Origin: Thermoproteales archaeon
GTDB lineage: Archaea > Thermoproteota > Thermoprotei > Thermofilales > Thermofilaceae
Assembly: GCA_021163245.1 (NCBI GenBank)
Contig: JAGGXB010000131.1
Coordinates: 1-36,430 of the forward strand
Direction: 5' to 3'
DNA: 36,430 nt
Part shown: one piece after another, positions 8,396 to 14,993 of the stretch
Layout: each line of letters starts with the position of its first letter
How positions within the stretch are numbered: position 1 is the stretch's first letter
The notes under the pieces: model-generated
The model's input: the letters and a program-made list of their open reading frames with translations, nothing else
The model's database searches: none
What the model was told of the DNA's origin: nothing
Program-made: the position numbers and the translations under genes

Positions 8396-8497
8396 ATGGG
8401 TGGTAGGCAGCGTACTTCAATATTTTTTGATGTAGAAAAATCTTCTAAGGGAAAAGAAAAGAAAGGTAAGGAATCAAGGTCAAAGAAGTCTAGGTAA
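8396..8497 (+). CDS. 33-residue Lys/Ser-rich basic protein
   Basis: A very short ORF: MGGRQRTSIFFDVEK followed by a Lys/Ser/Gly-rich tail ending SKKSR. It is believable because GGGTGA (8386-8391) lies four bases before the ATG, exactly as at uL11, and because its stop overlaps the ATG of the SPOUT methyltransferase (TAATG). The MGG plus basic tail resembles the N-terminal extension of archaeal eS25, whose winged-helix domain could be the preceding gene. That link is inference. It may also be a small ribosome-associated protein of its own. Confidence 0.65.
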   Translation: MGGRQRTSIFFDVEKSSKGKEKKGKESRSKKSR

Positions 8498-9330
8498 TGG
8501 TATTATCTTATAAACCTAGATTAAAAAGAATAATAGTTATACCCTCTACCCTTTTTATAAAGGATAACGAGCCTATAAAAACTTTTAAGGTAGGTCAATT
8601 AGCAAGATGGTGTTCTATCTTTCGGGTAGAGAGAATAATTATATATCAGCTTGATGAAGAGTATAGGAATGGTATATTTTTAAAAAATATTCTTGAGTAT
8701 ATAGAAACACCACAATATTTGCGTAAGTATCTTTTCCCTAAGAAGAAGATTTTTAGAAATGTGGGTGTACTTCCTCCTTTGAGAACTCTTTCTCATAGTA
8801 AAATACATGAATTTAAAAAAATCAAGTATAGGGATGGTTTAGTTTTAAATAAAGTGGGTAGAAACAAGTATCTTGTGTATGTGGGGGAAGAAGAACCTGT
8901 AGTTGTTGTTGGAAAACCAGGTAGAAAGAAGAGGGTTGTAATAAAAATTACTAGTTCAGGTATGGGAAGGATAATTGATAGGCACAAAGTACCTTACTAT
9001 TGGGGATATACTGTATCAATGGTAGAAAACATTTTTGAGGCATTAAAACTAGAACATTCAGTCTTGAAAATAGGTACGTCTCGTCTTGGAGATGATATAA
9101 GAAAGATATATAGGAAAATATTAAGGATAATCCAAAATAAAAGATATAATGCTATAGCATTTTATTTTGGGTCATATGATAAAGGGTTATTGGAAATTAT
9201 TGGGGATAGAGATCCAAAGAACTTTTTTGACATATTTGTCAATTTGGTACCTTTTCAAGCTACAAAAACTGTAAGGACAGAAGAAGCTGTTCCAATAGCT
9301 TTATCTATTTTTAATGTTTTAATTAGTTAG
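8497..9330 (+). CDS. SPOUT-family RNA methyltransferase (DUF171/SPOUT1-like)
   Basis: A putative SAM-dependent rRNA uridine methyltransferase of 277 residues. Family features are the N-terminal RIIVIPSTLF strand, GQLARWCSIFRVERIIIY, the PQYLRKYLFPKKK segment with a following OB-like insertion, and the C-terminal SPOUT knot residues in YNAIAFYFGSYDKGL and LVPFQATKTVRTEEAVPIAL. The archaeal member normally lies directly before uL3, as here. Start overlaps the 33-codon ORF. The methylated position is not known from sequence alone. Confidence 0.9.
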   Translation: MVLSYKPRLKRIIVIPSTLFIKDNEPIKTFKVGQLARWCSIFRVERIIIYQLDEEYRNGIFLKNILEYIETPQYLRKYLFPKKKIFRNVGVLPPLRTLSHSKIHEFKKIKYRDGLVLNKVGRNKYLVYVGEEEPVVVVGKPGRKKRVVIKITSSGMGRIIDRHKVPYYWGYTVSMVENIFEALKLEHSVLKIGTSRLGDDIRKIYRKILRIIQNKRYNAIAFYFGSYDKGLLEIIGDRDPKNFFDIFVNLVPFQATKTVRTEEAVPIALSIFNVLIS

Positions 9331-9375
9331 CTTGTTTAATTATAATTTTAAGCATTTGGAGAAAGATATTAGGTC

Positions 9376-9394
9376 AAAACTTTTATAAAATACT
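9376..9394 (+). promoter_or_regulatory. Promoter (BRE/TATA) of the uL3 operon
   Basis: The 19-mer AAAACTTTTATAAAATACT is identical to the one before the uL24 operon (983-1001). TATA is at about 9381-9389. Transcription is expected to begin near 9410, giving a leader of ~25 bases that holds GGTG (9424-9427) before ATG 9436. Confidence 0.7.
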
Positions 9395-9435
9395 TCATTA
9401 TTTTGTGCTTACGACTTTAGTAATGGTGTTGTATA

Positions 9436-10446
9436 ATGGCAAAAGGTCATACGCCTCGTCATGGTTCAATGGGTTATTATCCTCGTAAAAGGGCACGTAG
9501 TATAGTTGCCAGGATACGTAGATGGCCTGATATAGGTGAGGTTAAGCCTCTAGGTTTTGCTGGATATAAGGTTGGTACACTTCATGTAATTAAAATGGAA
9601 GATAATCCTAATAGTCCATTTTATGATCAGGAAGTTGCAACTGTTGCAACAGTTGTAGAAACGCCGCCTATAATTGTTGCTGGAGTGAGGGTTTATAAGG
9701 AAACAGTTTATGGATTAAAAACTTTAGGTGAGGTTTGGGCTAAAGAGACTCCAAAAGATTTAGCACGGGTATTCACTGTTCCTAAAAAAGATAACTTATA
9801 TGAAGTACAACTTAGAAAGATTAATTCACTAAAAGAAAAAGTTGATAAAGTAAGGCTTTTATCAGTAATGCAACCTCGACTTGCAGGTATACATAAGAAA
9901 AAGCCAGAATTGTTTGAGATTGAAATAGGTGGTGATCCAAGTAAGGCTTTTGAATACGCTCTAGATCTCTTAGGGAAGAGTATTGAGGTATCTTCAGTTT
10001 TTTCGGAGGGTGATATTATAGATGTGATATCTGTAACTAAGGGTAAAGGTTATGCTGGAGTTATAAAGAGGTTTGGAGTGAAGGAGTTGCCTAGATGGCA
10101 TAAACATCGTAAGGGTAGTAGAAGAATCGGTAGTGTAAGTCCTCAGAATCCATCAATTATGAGAATGGTTCCATTTGCAGGACAGCTAGGATTTCATCAA
10201 AGAACTGAGTATCATAAAAGAATTCTAAAGATTGGAAGTGTCAATTTAGAAAAAGGAGAAGATGATATAAACCCTTCAGGCGGTTGGCCACATTATGGTT
10301 TAGTAAAAAGTCAGTATATTTTAGTTGAGGGTACTGTTCCAGGTGCTATTAAACGTTTAGTTAAGATTAGGTTCACTATTAGGCCAGTAAAGATACAGTT
10401 AGAGAAGCCTAGGATAGTTTATGTTAGTACTAAACCTGTTGGTTAG
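9436..10446 (+). CDS. rpl3: 50S ribosomal protein uL3
   Basis: Large-subunit protein next to the peptidyl transferase centre. It has 336 residues, normal for archaea/eukaryotes. Landmarks are the basic start HTPRHGSMGYYPRKRA, the beta-barrel with FAGYKVGTLHV, the loop containing VTKGKGYAGVIKRFGVKELPRWHKH, GSVSPQNPSIMRMVPFAGQLG and FHQRTEYHKRIL. First gene of the uL3-uL4-uL23-uL2 run. GGTG at 9424-9427 is the ribosome site. Confidence 0.97.
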   Translation: MAKGHTPRHGSMGYYPRKRARSIVARIRRWPDIGEVKPLGFAGYKVGTLHVIKMEDNPNSPFYDQEVATVATVVETPPIIVAGVRVYKETVYGLKTLGEVWAKETPKDLARVFTVPKKDNLYEVQLRKINSLKEKVDKVRLLSVMQPRLAGIHKKKPELFEIEIGGDPSKAFEYALDLLGKSIEVSSVFSEGDIIDVISVTKGKGYAGVIKRFGVKELPRWHKHRKGSRRIGSVSPQNPSIMRMVPFAGQLGFHQRTEYHKRILKIGSVNLEKGEDDINPSGGWPHYGLVKSQYILVEGTVPGAIKRLVKIRFTIRPVKIQLEKPRIVYVSTKPVG

Positions 10447-10456
10447 GTGGTAAATT

Positions 10457-11263
10457 ATGTTGTTGCTTGAGGAAATCGTTGAGAAGGAGGTTGATATATA
10501 TAATTTAGAAGGTAACACTGTAGGTAAAATTAAGCTACCTAAGGTTTTTTATGTTCCTATAAGAAAAGATATTATAAGAAGAGCAGTTTTGGCATTACAG
10601 ACATCTAGATTACAGCCTAAAGGAACAGATCCTGAAGCTGGCGAAAGAACTACAGCTGAAAGTTGGGGTGTTGGAAGAGGAGTAGCTAGAGTACCAAGGA
10701 TTAAAGGTAGTAGTAGAGCTGCATTGGCTCCGAATGTTGTAGGGGGTAGAAGAGCACATCCTCCACGTGTAGAAAAAAAGATAAAGGAAAGAATAAATAA
10801 GAAGGAAAAGATAGTTGCTTTTCTTTCTGCTTTGTCTGCTACAGCAAACAAGGATTTTGTTCGATTAAGAGGTCATATAGTTGATGATATTAATGATCTT
10901 CCTATTATTGTTGAGGATGATTTAGAAAATATTGAAAAAAGTAAGGATCTGAGAGAGTTTTTTAAGAAAATAGGTTTATGGAATGATGTGTTTAGAGCTT
11001 ATAAAAACGTTAGAGTTAGAGCTGGTAGAGGAAAAATGCGTGGAAGAAAATATAAGAAGCCTAAAAGTGTACTTATAGTTGTTTCAAAAACAGCTCCTAT
11101 CTTTAAAGCTGGTAGAAATTTTCCGGGTGTAGAAATAAAAGATGTATATAGTCTTAATGTTGAAGATCTTGCACCTGGAGGTGATCCAGGTAGGTTAACC
11201 TTGTTTACTGTTTCTGCTATTCGAAAAATTGAGGAAAGGTATGGTGATAAAATTGTCACATAA
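10457..11263 (+). CDS. rpl4: 50S ribosomal protein uL4
   Basis: Large-subunit protein lining the exit tunnel. It has 268 residues. The tunnel-loop region contains [18 protein letters not shown] and [15 protein letters not shown], and a basic stretch [19 protein letters not shown] precedes the C-terminal domain with [26 protein letters not shown] at 10446-10450 precedes ATG 10457. Its 3' end overlaps the uL23 start region. Confidence 0.97.
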   Translation: MLLLEEIVEKEVDIYNLEGNTVGKIKLPKVFYVPIRKDIIRRAVLALQTSRLQPKGTDPEAGERTTAESWGVGRGVARVPRIKGSSRAALAPNVVGGRRAHPPRVEKKIKERINKKEKIVAFLSALSATANKDFVRLRGHIVDDINDLPIIVEDDLENIEKSKDLREFFKKIGLWNDVFRAYKNVRVRAGRGKMRGRKYKKPKSVLIVVSKTAPIFKAGRNFPGVEIKDVYSLNVEDLAPGGDPGRLTLFTVSAIRKIEERYGDKIVT

Positions 11264-11519
11264 TATATCTTCTATAATTATAAGACCTCACGTAACTGAG
11301 AAAACTCTTAACTTAATTGAACAAAACAATACACTGACCTTTATAGTCAAGTTTTCTGCCACGAAGTCAGATATTAAAAGAGCTGTTGAAAAGCTTTATA
11401 ATGTAAAAGTTGTAAAAGTAAATGTTATTATAACACCGAGAGGGTATAAAAAGGCATATGTTAAACTCTCTCCGGAATATAATGCTATAGATATAGCAAC
11501 TAACTTAGGTATGGTTTAA
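11253..11519 (+). CDS. rpl23: 50S ribosomal protein uL23
   Basis: Large-subunit protein at the tunnel exit where SRP docks. Recognised by [34 protein letters not shown] and the basic loop [12 protein letters not shown] chose TTG 11253 (88 residues), which overlaps the uL4 end by 11 bases, because GGTGATAAAA lies immediately upstream in the spacing seen at uL11 and SecY-linked genes. ATG 11241 or TTG 11229 would add a few residues. Confidence 0.95.
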   Translation: MSHNISSIIIRPHVTEKTLNLIEQNNTLTFIVKFSATKSDIKRAVEKLYNVKVVKVNVIITPRGYKKAYVKLSPEYNAIDIATNLGMV

Positions 11520-11530
11520 GGTGATTATAA

Positions 11531-12262
11531 ATGGGTAAAAGATTATTAGTACAGAGAAGAGGCAGAGGAGGGTCTGTTTTTAGAAATCCTAGATGGAAAA
11601 AGTTGGGGCCCGTTAGATATAGGGATTATGATCCACGAGAGTTTAAAAGCAAAGTAATTATAGGTACTATTAAAGCTTTGCTGCATGAACCGGGTCGTGG
11701 GACTCCTATAGCTTTAGTGAAGTTTAATGATAAAGTAGAGATGTTGATGGTGGCACCGGAAGGTGTTGCTGTTGGACAAAAAGTTTATTATGGTAGTAAT
11801 GCGCCTCCTAATTTAGGAAATGTTCTCTCTGTTGGAAATATTCCTGAAGGCAGTATTATTTGTAATGTGGAAGAGAGACCGGGTGATGGTGGTAAGTATG
11901 CAAGGTCTAGTGGGACTTATGCGACAGTGATTGCGCATTCTGGTAATAAAACACTTATACAGTTACCATCGAAAAAAGTTAAAGAGGTTCTTTCTGAAGC
12001 TAGAGCTACTATTGGAATTGTTGCTGCTGGTGGCAGAATAGAAAAACCTTTCTTGAAGGCTGGAAAAGTTTATCATTTGTCAAGGTCTAAGTCGTTTAAA
12101 TATCCTACAGTACGAGGTAAAGCTATGAGTGCATATGCTCATCCTGCTGGAGGAGGTCATCATCCAAAGGGATTAACTCCTGTATCTAGAAATGCACCTC
12201 CTGGTAGAAAGGTAGGTCATATAGCTGCTAGGAGAACTGGAAGAAGGAAGGGAAGACATTAA
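11531..12262 (+). CDS. rpl2: 50S ribosomal protein uL2
   Basis: Core large-subunit protein of 243 residues. It contains the OB-like domain (TPIALVKFNDKVEML), RPGDGGKYARSSGTYATVIAH, and the glycine-rich C-terminal loop AYAHPAGGGHHPKG with the conserved histidine near the peptidyl transferase centre, ending in basic GRRKGRH. The strong site AAGGTGAT precedes the ATG. T-rich runs and an intergenic gap of about 100 bases follow, so uS19 probably has its own promoter. Confidence 0.97.
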   Translation: MGKRLLVQRRGRGGSVFRNPRWKKLGPVRYRDYDPREFKSKVIIGTIKALLHEPGRGTPIALVKFNDKVEMLMVAPEGVAVGQKVYYGSNAPPNLGNVLSVGNIPEGSIICNVEERPGDGGKYARSSGTYATVIAHSGNKTLIQLPSKKVKEVLSEARATIGIVAAGGRIEKPFLKAGKVYHLSRSKSFKYPTVRGKAMSAYAHPAGGGHHPKGLTPVSRNAPPGRKVGHIAARRTGRRKGRH

Positions 12263-12320
12263 GTAATTTTTACTAGCGGGTTTCTTGTTTTTAGTCTTTT
12301 CGGTATTTTTTATGGAAATA

Positions 12321-12354
12321 TTTAAATAATCTGCACTTTTTAACACTTCAGGTG
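12321..12354 (+). promoter_or_regulatory. Promoter and ribosome site of the uS19-uL11-uL1-uL10 unit
   Basis: TTTAAATA at 12321-12328 fits a TATA box about 35 bases before ATG 12361. AGGTG at 12350-12354 is the ribosome site. T-rich runs at 12268-12310 may end the uL2 transcript. Confidence 0.5.
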
Positions 12355-12360
12355 TTTTGT

Positions 12361-12774
12361 ATGGCTATTGCGATGAGGGAGTTTAGATACAGAGGTTACA
12401 CAATTCAGGAGTTAATGGAAATGCCTATGGATAAGTTTATCGAGTTGCTGCCATCAAGACAAAGAAGGTCTTTATTACGTGGTCCTAGTGAGAAACAGAG
12501 AAAACTTTTGGAAAAAATTAGGAAGGCGAAGTCTTTGCAAAAACAAGGTAAGAAAGTTGTTATAAAGACTCATGTTAGAGATCTAGTGATACTTCCAGAG
12601 ATGGTCGGTTTAACTATAAATGTTTATAATGGAAAGGAGTTTGTTCCTGTTGAGATAAAACCTGAAATGATAGGACATTATTTAGGGGAGTTTTCGATTA
12701 CAACTAAGAAAGTTGAGCATGGTGAGCCAGGATTAAAGGCGACTAGATCTTCGATGTTTATGCCAATTAAATAG
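12361..12774 (+). CDS. rps19: 30S ribosomal protein uS19
   Basis: Small-subunit head protein. It begins [19 protein letters not shown], has the family core [46 protein letters not shown] (seen in parts) and ends [14 protein letters not shown] 12361 gives 137 residues, and GGTG six bases upstream supports it. In the canonical superoperon uS19 is followed by uL22 and uS3. Here it is followed by the stalk genes uL11-uL1-uL10 instead. Confidence 0.96.
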   Translation: MAIAMREFRYRGYTIQELMEMPMDKFIELLPSRQRRSLLRGPSEKQRKLLEKIRKAKSLQKQGKKVVIKTHVRDLVILPEMVGLTINVYNGKEFVPVEIKPEMIGHYLGEFSITTKKVEHGEPGLKATRSSMFMPIK

Positions 12775-12800
12775 AATATTACTATATTTGGGGTGATAAA

Positions 12801-13329
12801 ATGTCTGAGAGAAAAACATTACAGTTTCTCGTTGAAGGTGGTAAGGCTACAGCAGGTCCACCTATACGTCTATTATAGACGGGGTTAAGGACCTGCTTTG
12901 GGGCCTTTAGGATTAAATGTAATGGCAGTTGTTAACAAGATTAATGAGTTGACGAAGGATTTTGCTGGGATGCGTGTTCCTGTAAAGGTAATTGTCGATG
13001 TTGAAAAGAAAACATTTGAAGTCGAAGTGGGTACTCCTACCACGGCGGCTCTTATAGTTAAAGAATTGAAGGTTCAGAAGGGAGCAGGGCAGCCGGGAAG
13101 AGAAAATATTGGTAATTTGTCTATGGAGCAAGTAATAAAGATTGCATTAACAAAAAAAGAGGATATTAAAGCTAAAACTTTAAAGGGGGCTATTAAAAGT
13201 GTATTAGGTACTGCTTTAAGTATGGGGGTATTGGTGGAAAATAAAAGTCCTAAAGATGTACAGAAGGAGATTGATAAAGGAGCATATGATGATTTAATTA
13301 AAAAATATGAAGGGGAGAACAAGTTATGA
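12801..13329 (+). CDS. rpl11: 50S ribosomal protein uL11, interrupted by a 22-nt mRNA intron
   Basis: Base protein of the ribosomal stalk, binding the GTPase-associated centre of 23S rRNA. Two exons: 12801-12865 (65 nt) and 12888-13329 (442 nt). Together they make 169 codons including stop, 168 residues. The joined protein reads [18 protein letters not shown] across the splice, the most conserved part of the N-terminal domain, with the split codon (AT|A) for Ile22. The C-terminal domain has [21 protein letters not shown] 12801 has GGGGTGATAAA directly upstream. Unspliced mRNA stops at TAG 12876-12878 after 25 codons. An ORF opening at TTG 12898 would lack the first 33 residues of the spliced protein. 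The stop overlaps the uL1 start (ATGA). Confidence 0.93.
12866..12887 (+). other. 22-nt bulge-helix-bulge intron in uL11 mRNA
   Basis: Both splice sites lie in a canonical hBHBh' fold. Outer exon helix: AGCAGGTCC 12851-12859 pairs with GGACCTGCT 12889-12897 (9 bp). Central helix: ACCT 12860-12863 pairs with GGGT 12882-12885 (three Watson-Crick pairs and one G-U). 5' bulge ATA 12864-12866 and 3' bulge TAA 12886-12888. Intron helix: CGTCTA 12867-12872 pairs with TAGACG 12876-12881 around loop TTA. Cleavage after the second base of each bulge, the rule for archaeal splicing endonuclease, removes 12866-12887 and restores the uL11 frame exactly. The central helix pairs 5' exon with the intron 3' end, the orientation seen in tRNA introns. 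Confidence 0.93.
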
Positions 13330-13976
13330 GTTTTCCTTTATCAAAAATTGGAGAGGCTATTAGAGAAGCAAAGAAAAAGAGTAAGCCTAGAAGATTTACA
13401 CAAAGTGTGGAATTAATCATTACTTTCCGAGATTTGGATGTTAAGAAACCTGAGAATAGAATTAATTTGACGGTAGTGCTTCCTCATCCGCCTAAGAATA
13501 AGAGACCTAAAGTAGCAGTTATTGCTTCTGGAGATCTAGCTTTGAGAGCACGTGAAGCAGGCGCGGATTTGGTCATTGATAGAGAGGAATTAGCTAAAAT
13601 AGCCTCTGATAAGAAGCAAATAAAAAGGATTGCCTCCGAGTATGATTTCTTTTTTGCTCAAGCTGATCTTATGCCTCTAGTCGGTAGATTTTTAGGTAGA
13701 TATCTTGGTCCTAGAGGAAAGATGCCTACTCCGGTGCCTCCTAATGTCAATATATCACCATTTATCGAGAGGGCAAGACGATCAATTAGATTAAGGATGA
13801 GGAACCAACCACAGGTTCTTTGTAGGGTGGGATCAGAAGATCAACCGGTTGAAGAAATACTTAAAAATGTTGAAGAGGTACTAAACGCTATAACAAAACG
13901 GATAGATCCTCGACATATTAATAAGGTGTATGTTAAATTAACTATGGGTCCTGTTGTTGAAGTCAGTAGGAGGTGA
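13326..13976 (+). CDS. rpl1: 50S ribosomal protein uL1
   Basis: Protein of the L1 stalk at the tRNA exit site, and a translational repressor of its own operon in several archaea and bacteria. It has 216 residues. Landmarks are [20 protein letters not shown], the second domain with [20 protein letters not shown] and [20 protein letters not shown], and the C-terminal strand [16 protein letters not shown] 13326 overlaps the uL11 stop by 4 bases and has no separate strong ribosome site, so its translation probably depends on uL11 being read to the end. Confidence 0.96.
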   Translation: MSFPLSKIGEAIREAKKKSKPRRFTQSVELIITFRDLDVKKPENRINLTVVLPHPPKNKRPKVAVIASGDLALRAREAGADLVIDREELAKIASDKKQIKRIASEYDFFFAQADLMPLVGRFLGRYLGPRGKMPTPVPPNVNISPFIERARRSIRLRMRNQPQVLCRVGSEDQPVEEILKNVEEVLNAITKRIDPRHINKVYVKLTMGPVVEVSRR

Positions 13977-13981
13977 ATATA

Positions 13982-14887
13982 ATGTCTCTATATAAGGTTG
14001 AGTATAAAAGAACTAAACCCGTTTCACCTGTAAAAGTGAAGAGACTTGAGGAAATAAAGAATTATTTAAAGAAATATAAATATTTACTCCTAGTTGATAT
14101 AACGAATGTTACTGCTCCTGTATTACATGAAAGTCGAAGATTACTTAAAAGAGATGGATCTGTTCTAAAAGTTATTAAGAATACTCTTACGCGTTTTGCT
14201 ATTGAAGAAGTTAAAAAAGAAAAGCCTGGGATTGAGAAGATTGAGTCGTTTTTAAAGGGTCAAAAAGCTATAATTTTTACAGATAAGAATCCGTTTGAGA
14301 TACAATTATTTTTAAATAAGAATAAAATTCCTAGGGCTGCTAAGGCAGGTGATATCGCTACAAGAGATATTGTTATTCCAGCAGGTAATACTAATTTTGC
14401 TCCAGGACCTATATTGAGTATGTTTAACAAGCTTAAGATACCAATAAAAATACAAGAGGGGAGCATATGGGTTTCTAAAGATACTGTTGTGGCTAAGGCT
14501 GGAGAAACGATTACGGCAGATGTAGCGGATCTATTAGGAAAATTGGGTATAAAGCCTATAGAAGTAGGATTAAATGTTCATGCTATTTACTTAGATGGCA
14601 ATGTTATAAAAGCTGAGGAAATAAATATTGATCCCGAATATTATAGTGAGCTTTTCGCTACTGCTGTAAGAGAGGCAATAAATCTTTCGATAAACAGTGG
14701 TTATCCGACCTATGAAACTATTGAGGATATCGTTAAGAAGGCTCATCTGGAAGCAGTTTCGTTGGCTGCTAATGTTGTATTTATTACTAAAGATACAGCT
14801 GAACAAATACTAGGTAAACTATACAGAGAGGCTCTTTCACTCTATGAGCTTATAAAATCTAAGAATCCTGAAGTTTTTCAAAGCTGA
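13982..14887 (+). CDS. rpl10: 50S ribosomal protein uL10 (P0) without the acidic C-terminal tail
   Basis: Stalk base protein that anchors the P1 (L12) dimers. From ATG 13982 it has 301 residues and a strong site GGAGGTGA (13968-13975 region) upstream. The rRNA-binding domain contains YLLLVDITNVTAPVLHESRR. An archaeal insertion domain follows (about 105-190), and the helical spine (about 218-301) that binds P1 dimers is present. It ends at NPEVFQS. The charged linker and the final GLGALF-like motif that archaeal P0 usually carries are missing. The P1 gene that usually follows is also absent; the next gene is alaS. Confidence 0.94.
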   Translation: MSLYKVEYKRTKPVSPVKVKRLEEIKNYLKKYKYLLLVDITNVTAPVLHESRRLLKRDGSVLKVIKNTLTRFAIEEVKKEKPGIEKIESFLKGQKAIIFTDKNPFEIQLFLNKNKIPRAAKAGDIATRDIVIPAGNTNFAPGPILSMFNKLKIPIKIQEGSIWVSKDTVVAKAGETITADVADLLGKLGIKPIEVGLNVHAIYLDGNVIKAEEINIDPEYYSELFATAVREAINLSINSGYPTYETIEDIVKKAHLEAVSLAANVVFITKDTAEQILGKLYREALSLYELIKSKNPEVFQS

Positions 14888-14888
14888 T

Positions 14889-14905
14889 AATCTAAATTTT
14901 AGATT
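14889..14905 (+). terminator. Short hairpin after uL10
   Basis: AATCTAAA (14889-14896) and TTTAGATT (14898-14905) are perfect complements around one base, starting two bases after the uL10 stop. Allowing a normal loop leaves a 5-6 bp AT-rich stem. T-rich sequence follows. It may help end the uL10 transcript before the alaS promoter (possible TATA at about 14922-14930). Confidence 0.35.
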
Positions 14906-14993
14906 AACTTTCTATTATTAATTTAAATATATTAACATGAATATTTACTACACATATATACTGTTACAGTTGTCAGTGGTGGTGTTAAAGTAA

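Noticed and set aside
12801-13329. uL11 as a pseudogene or frameshift
   Set aside because: The disrupted part is an exact 22-nt insertion with a complete BHB fold, all flanking codons are intact, and uL1 and uL10 downstream are normal. An error or decay would not produce paired helices with correct bulges.
12898-13329. uL11 starting at the internal TTG 12898
   Set aside because: It would lose the first 33 residues of the spliced protein, including the conserved N-terminal segment, has no ribosome site, and leaves the well-placed ATG 12801 unexplained.
14888-14993. Second BHB intron hiding the uL10 acidic tail
   Set aside because: The region after the stop has no Glu-rich coding sequence in any frame and no BHB-like pairing other than a simple AT palindrome.
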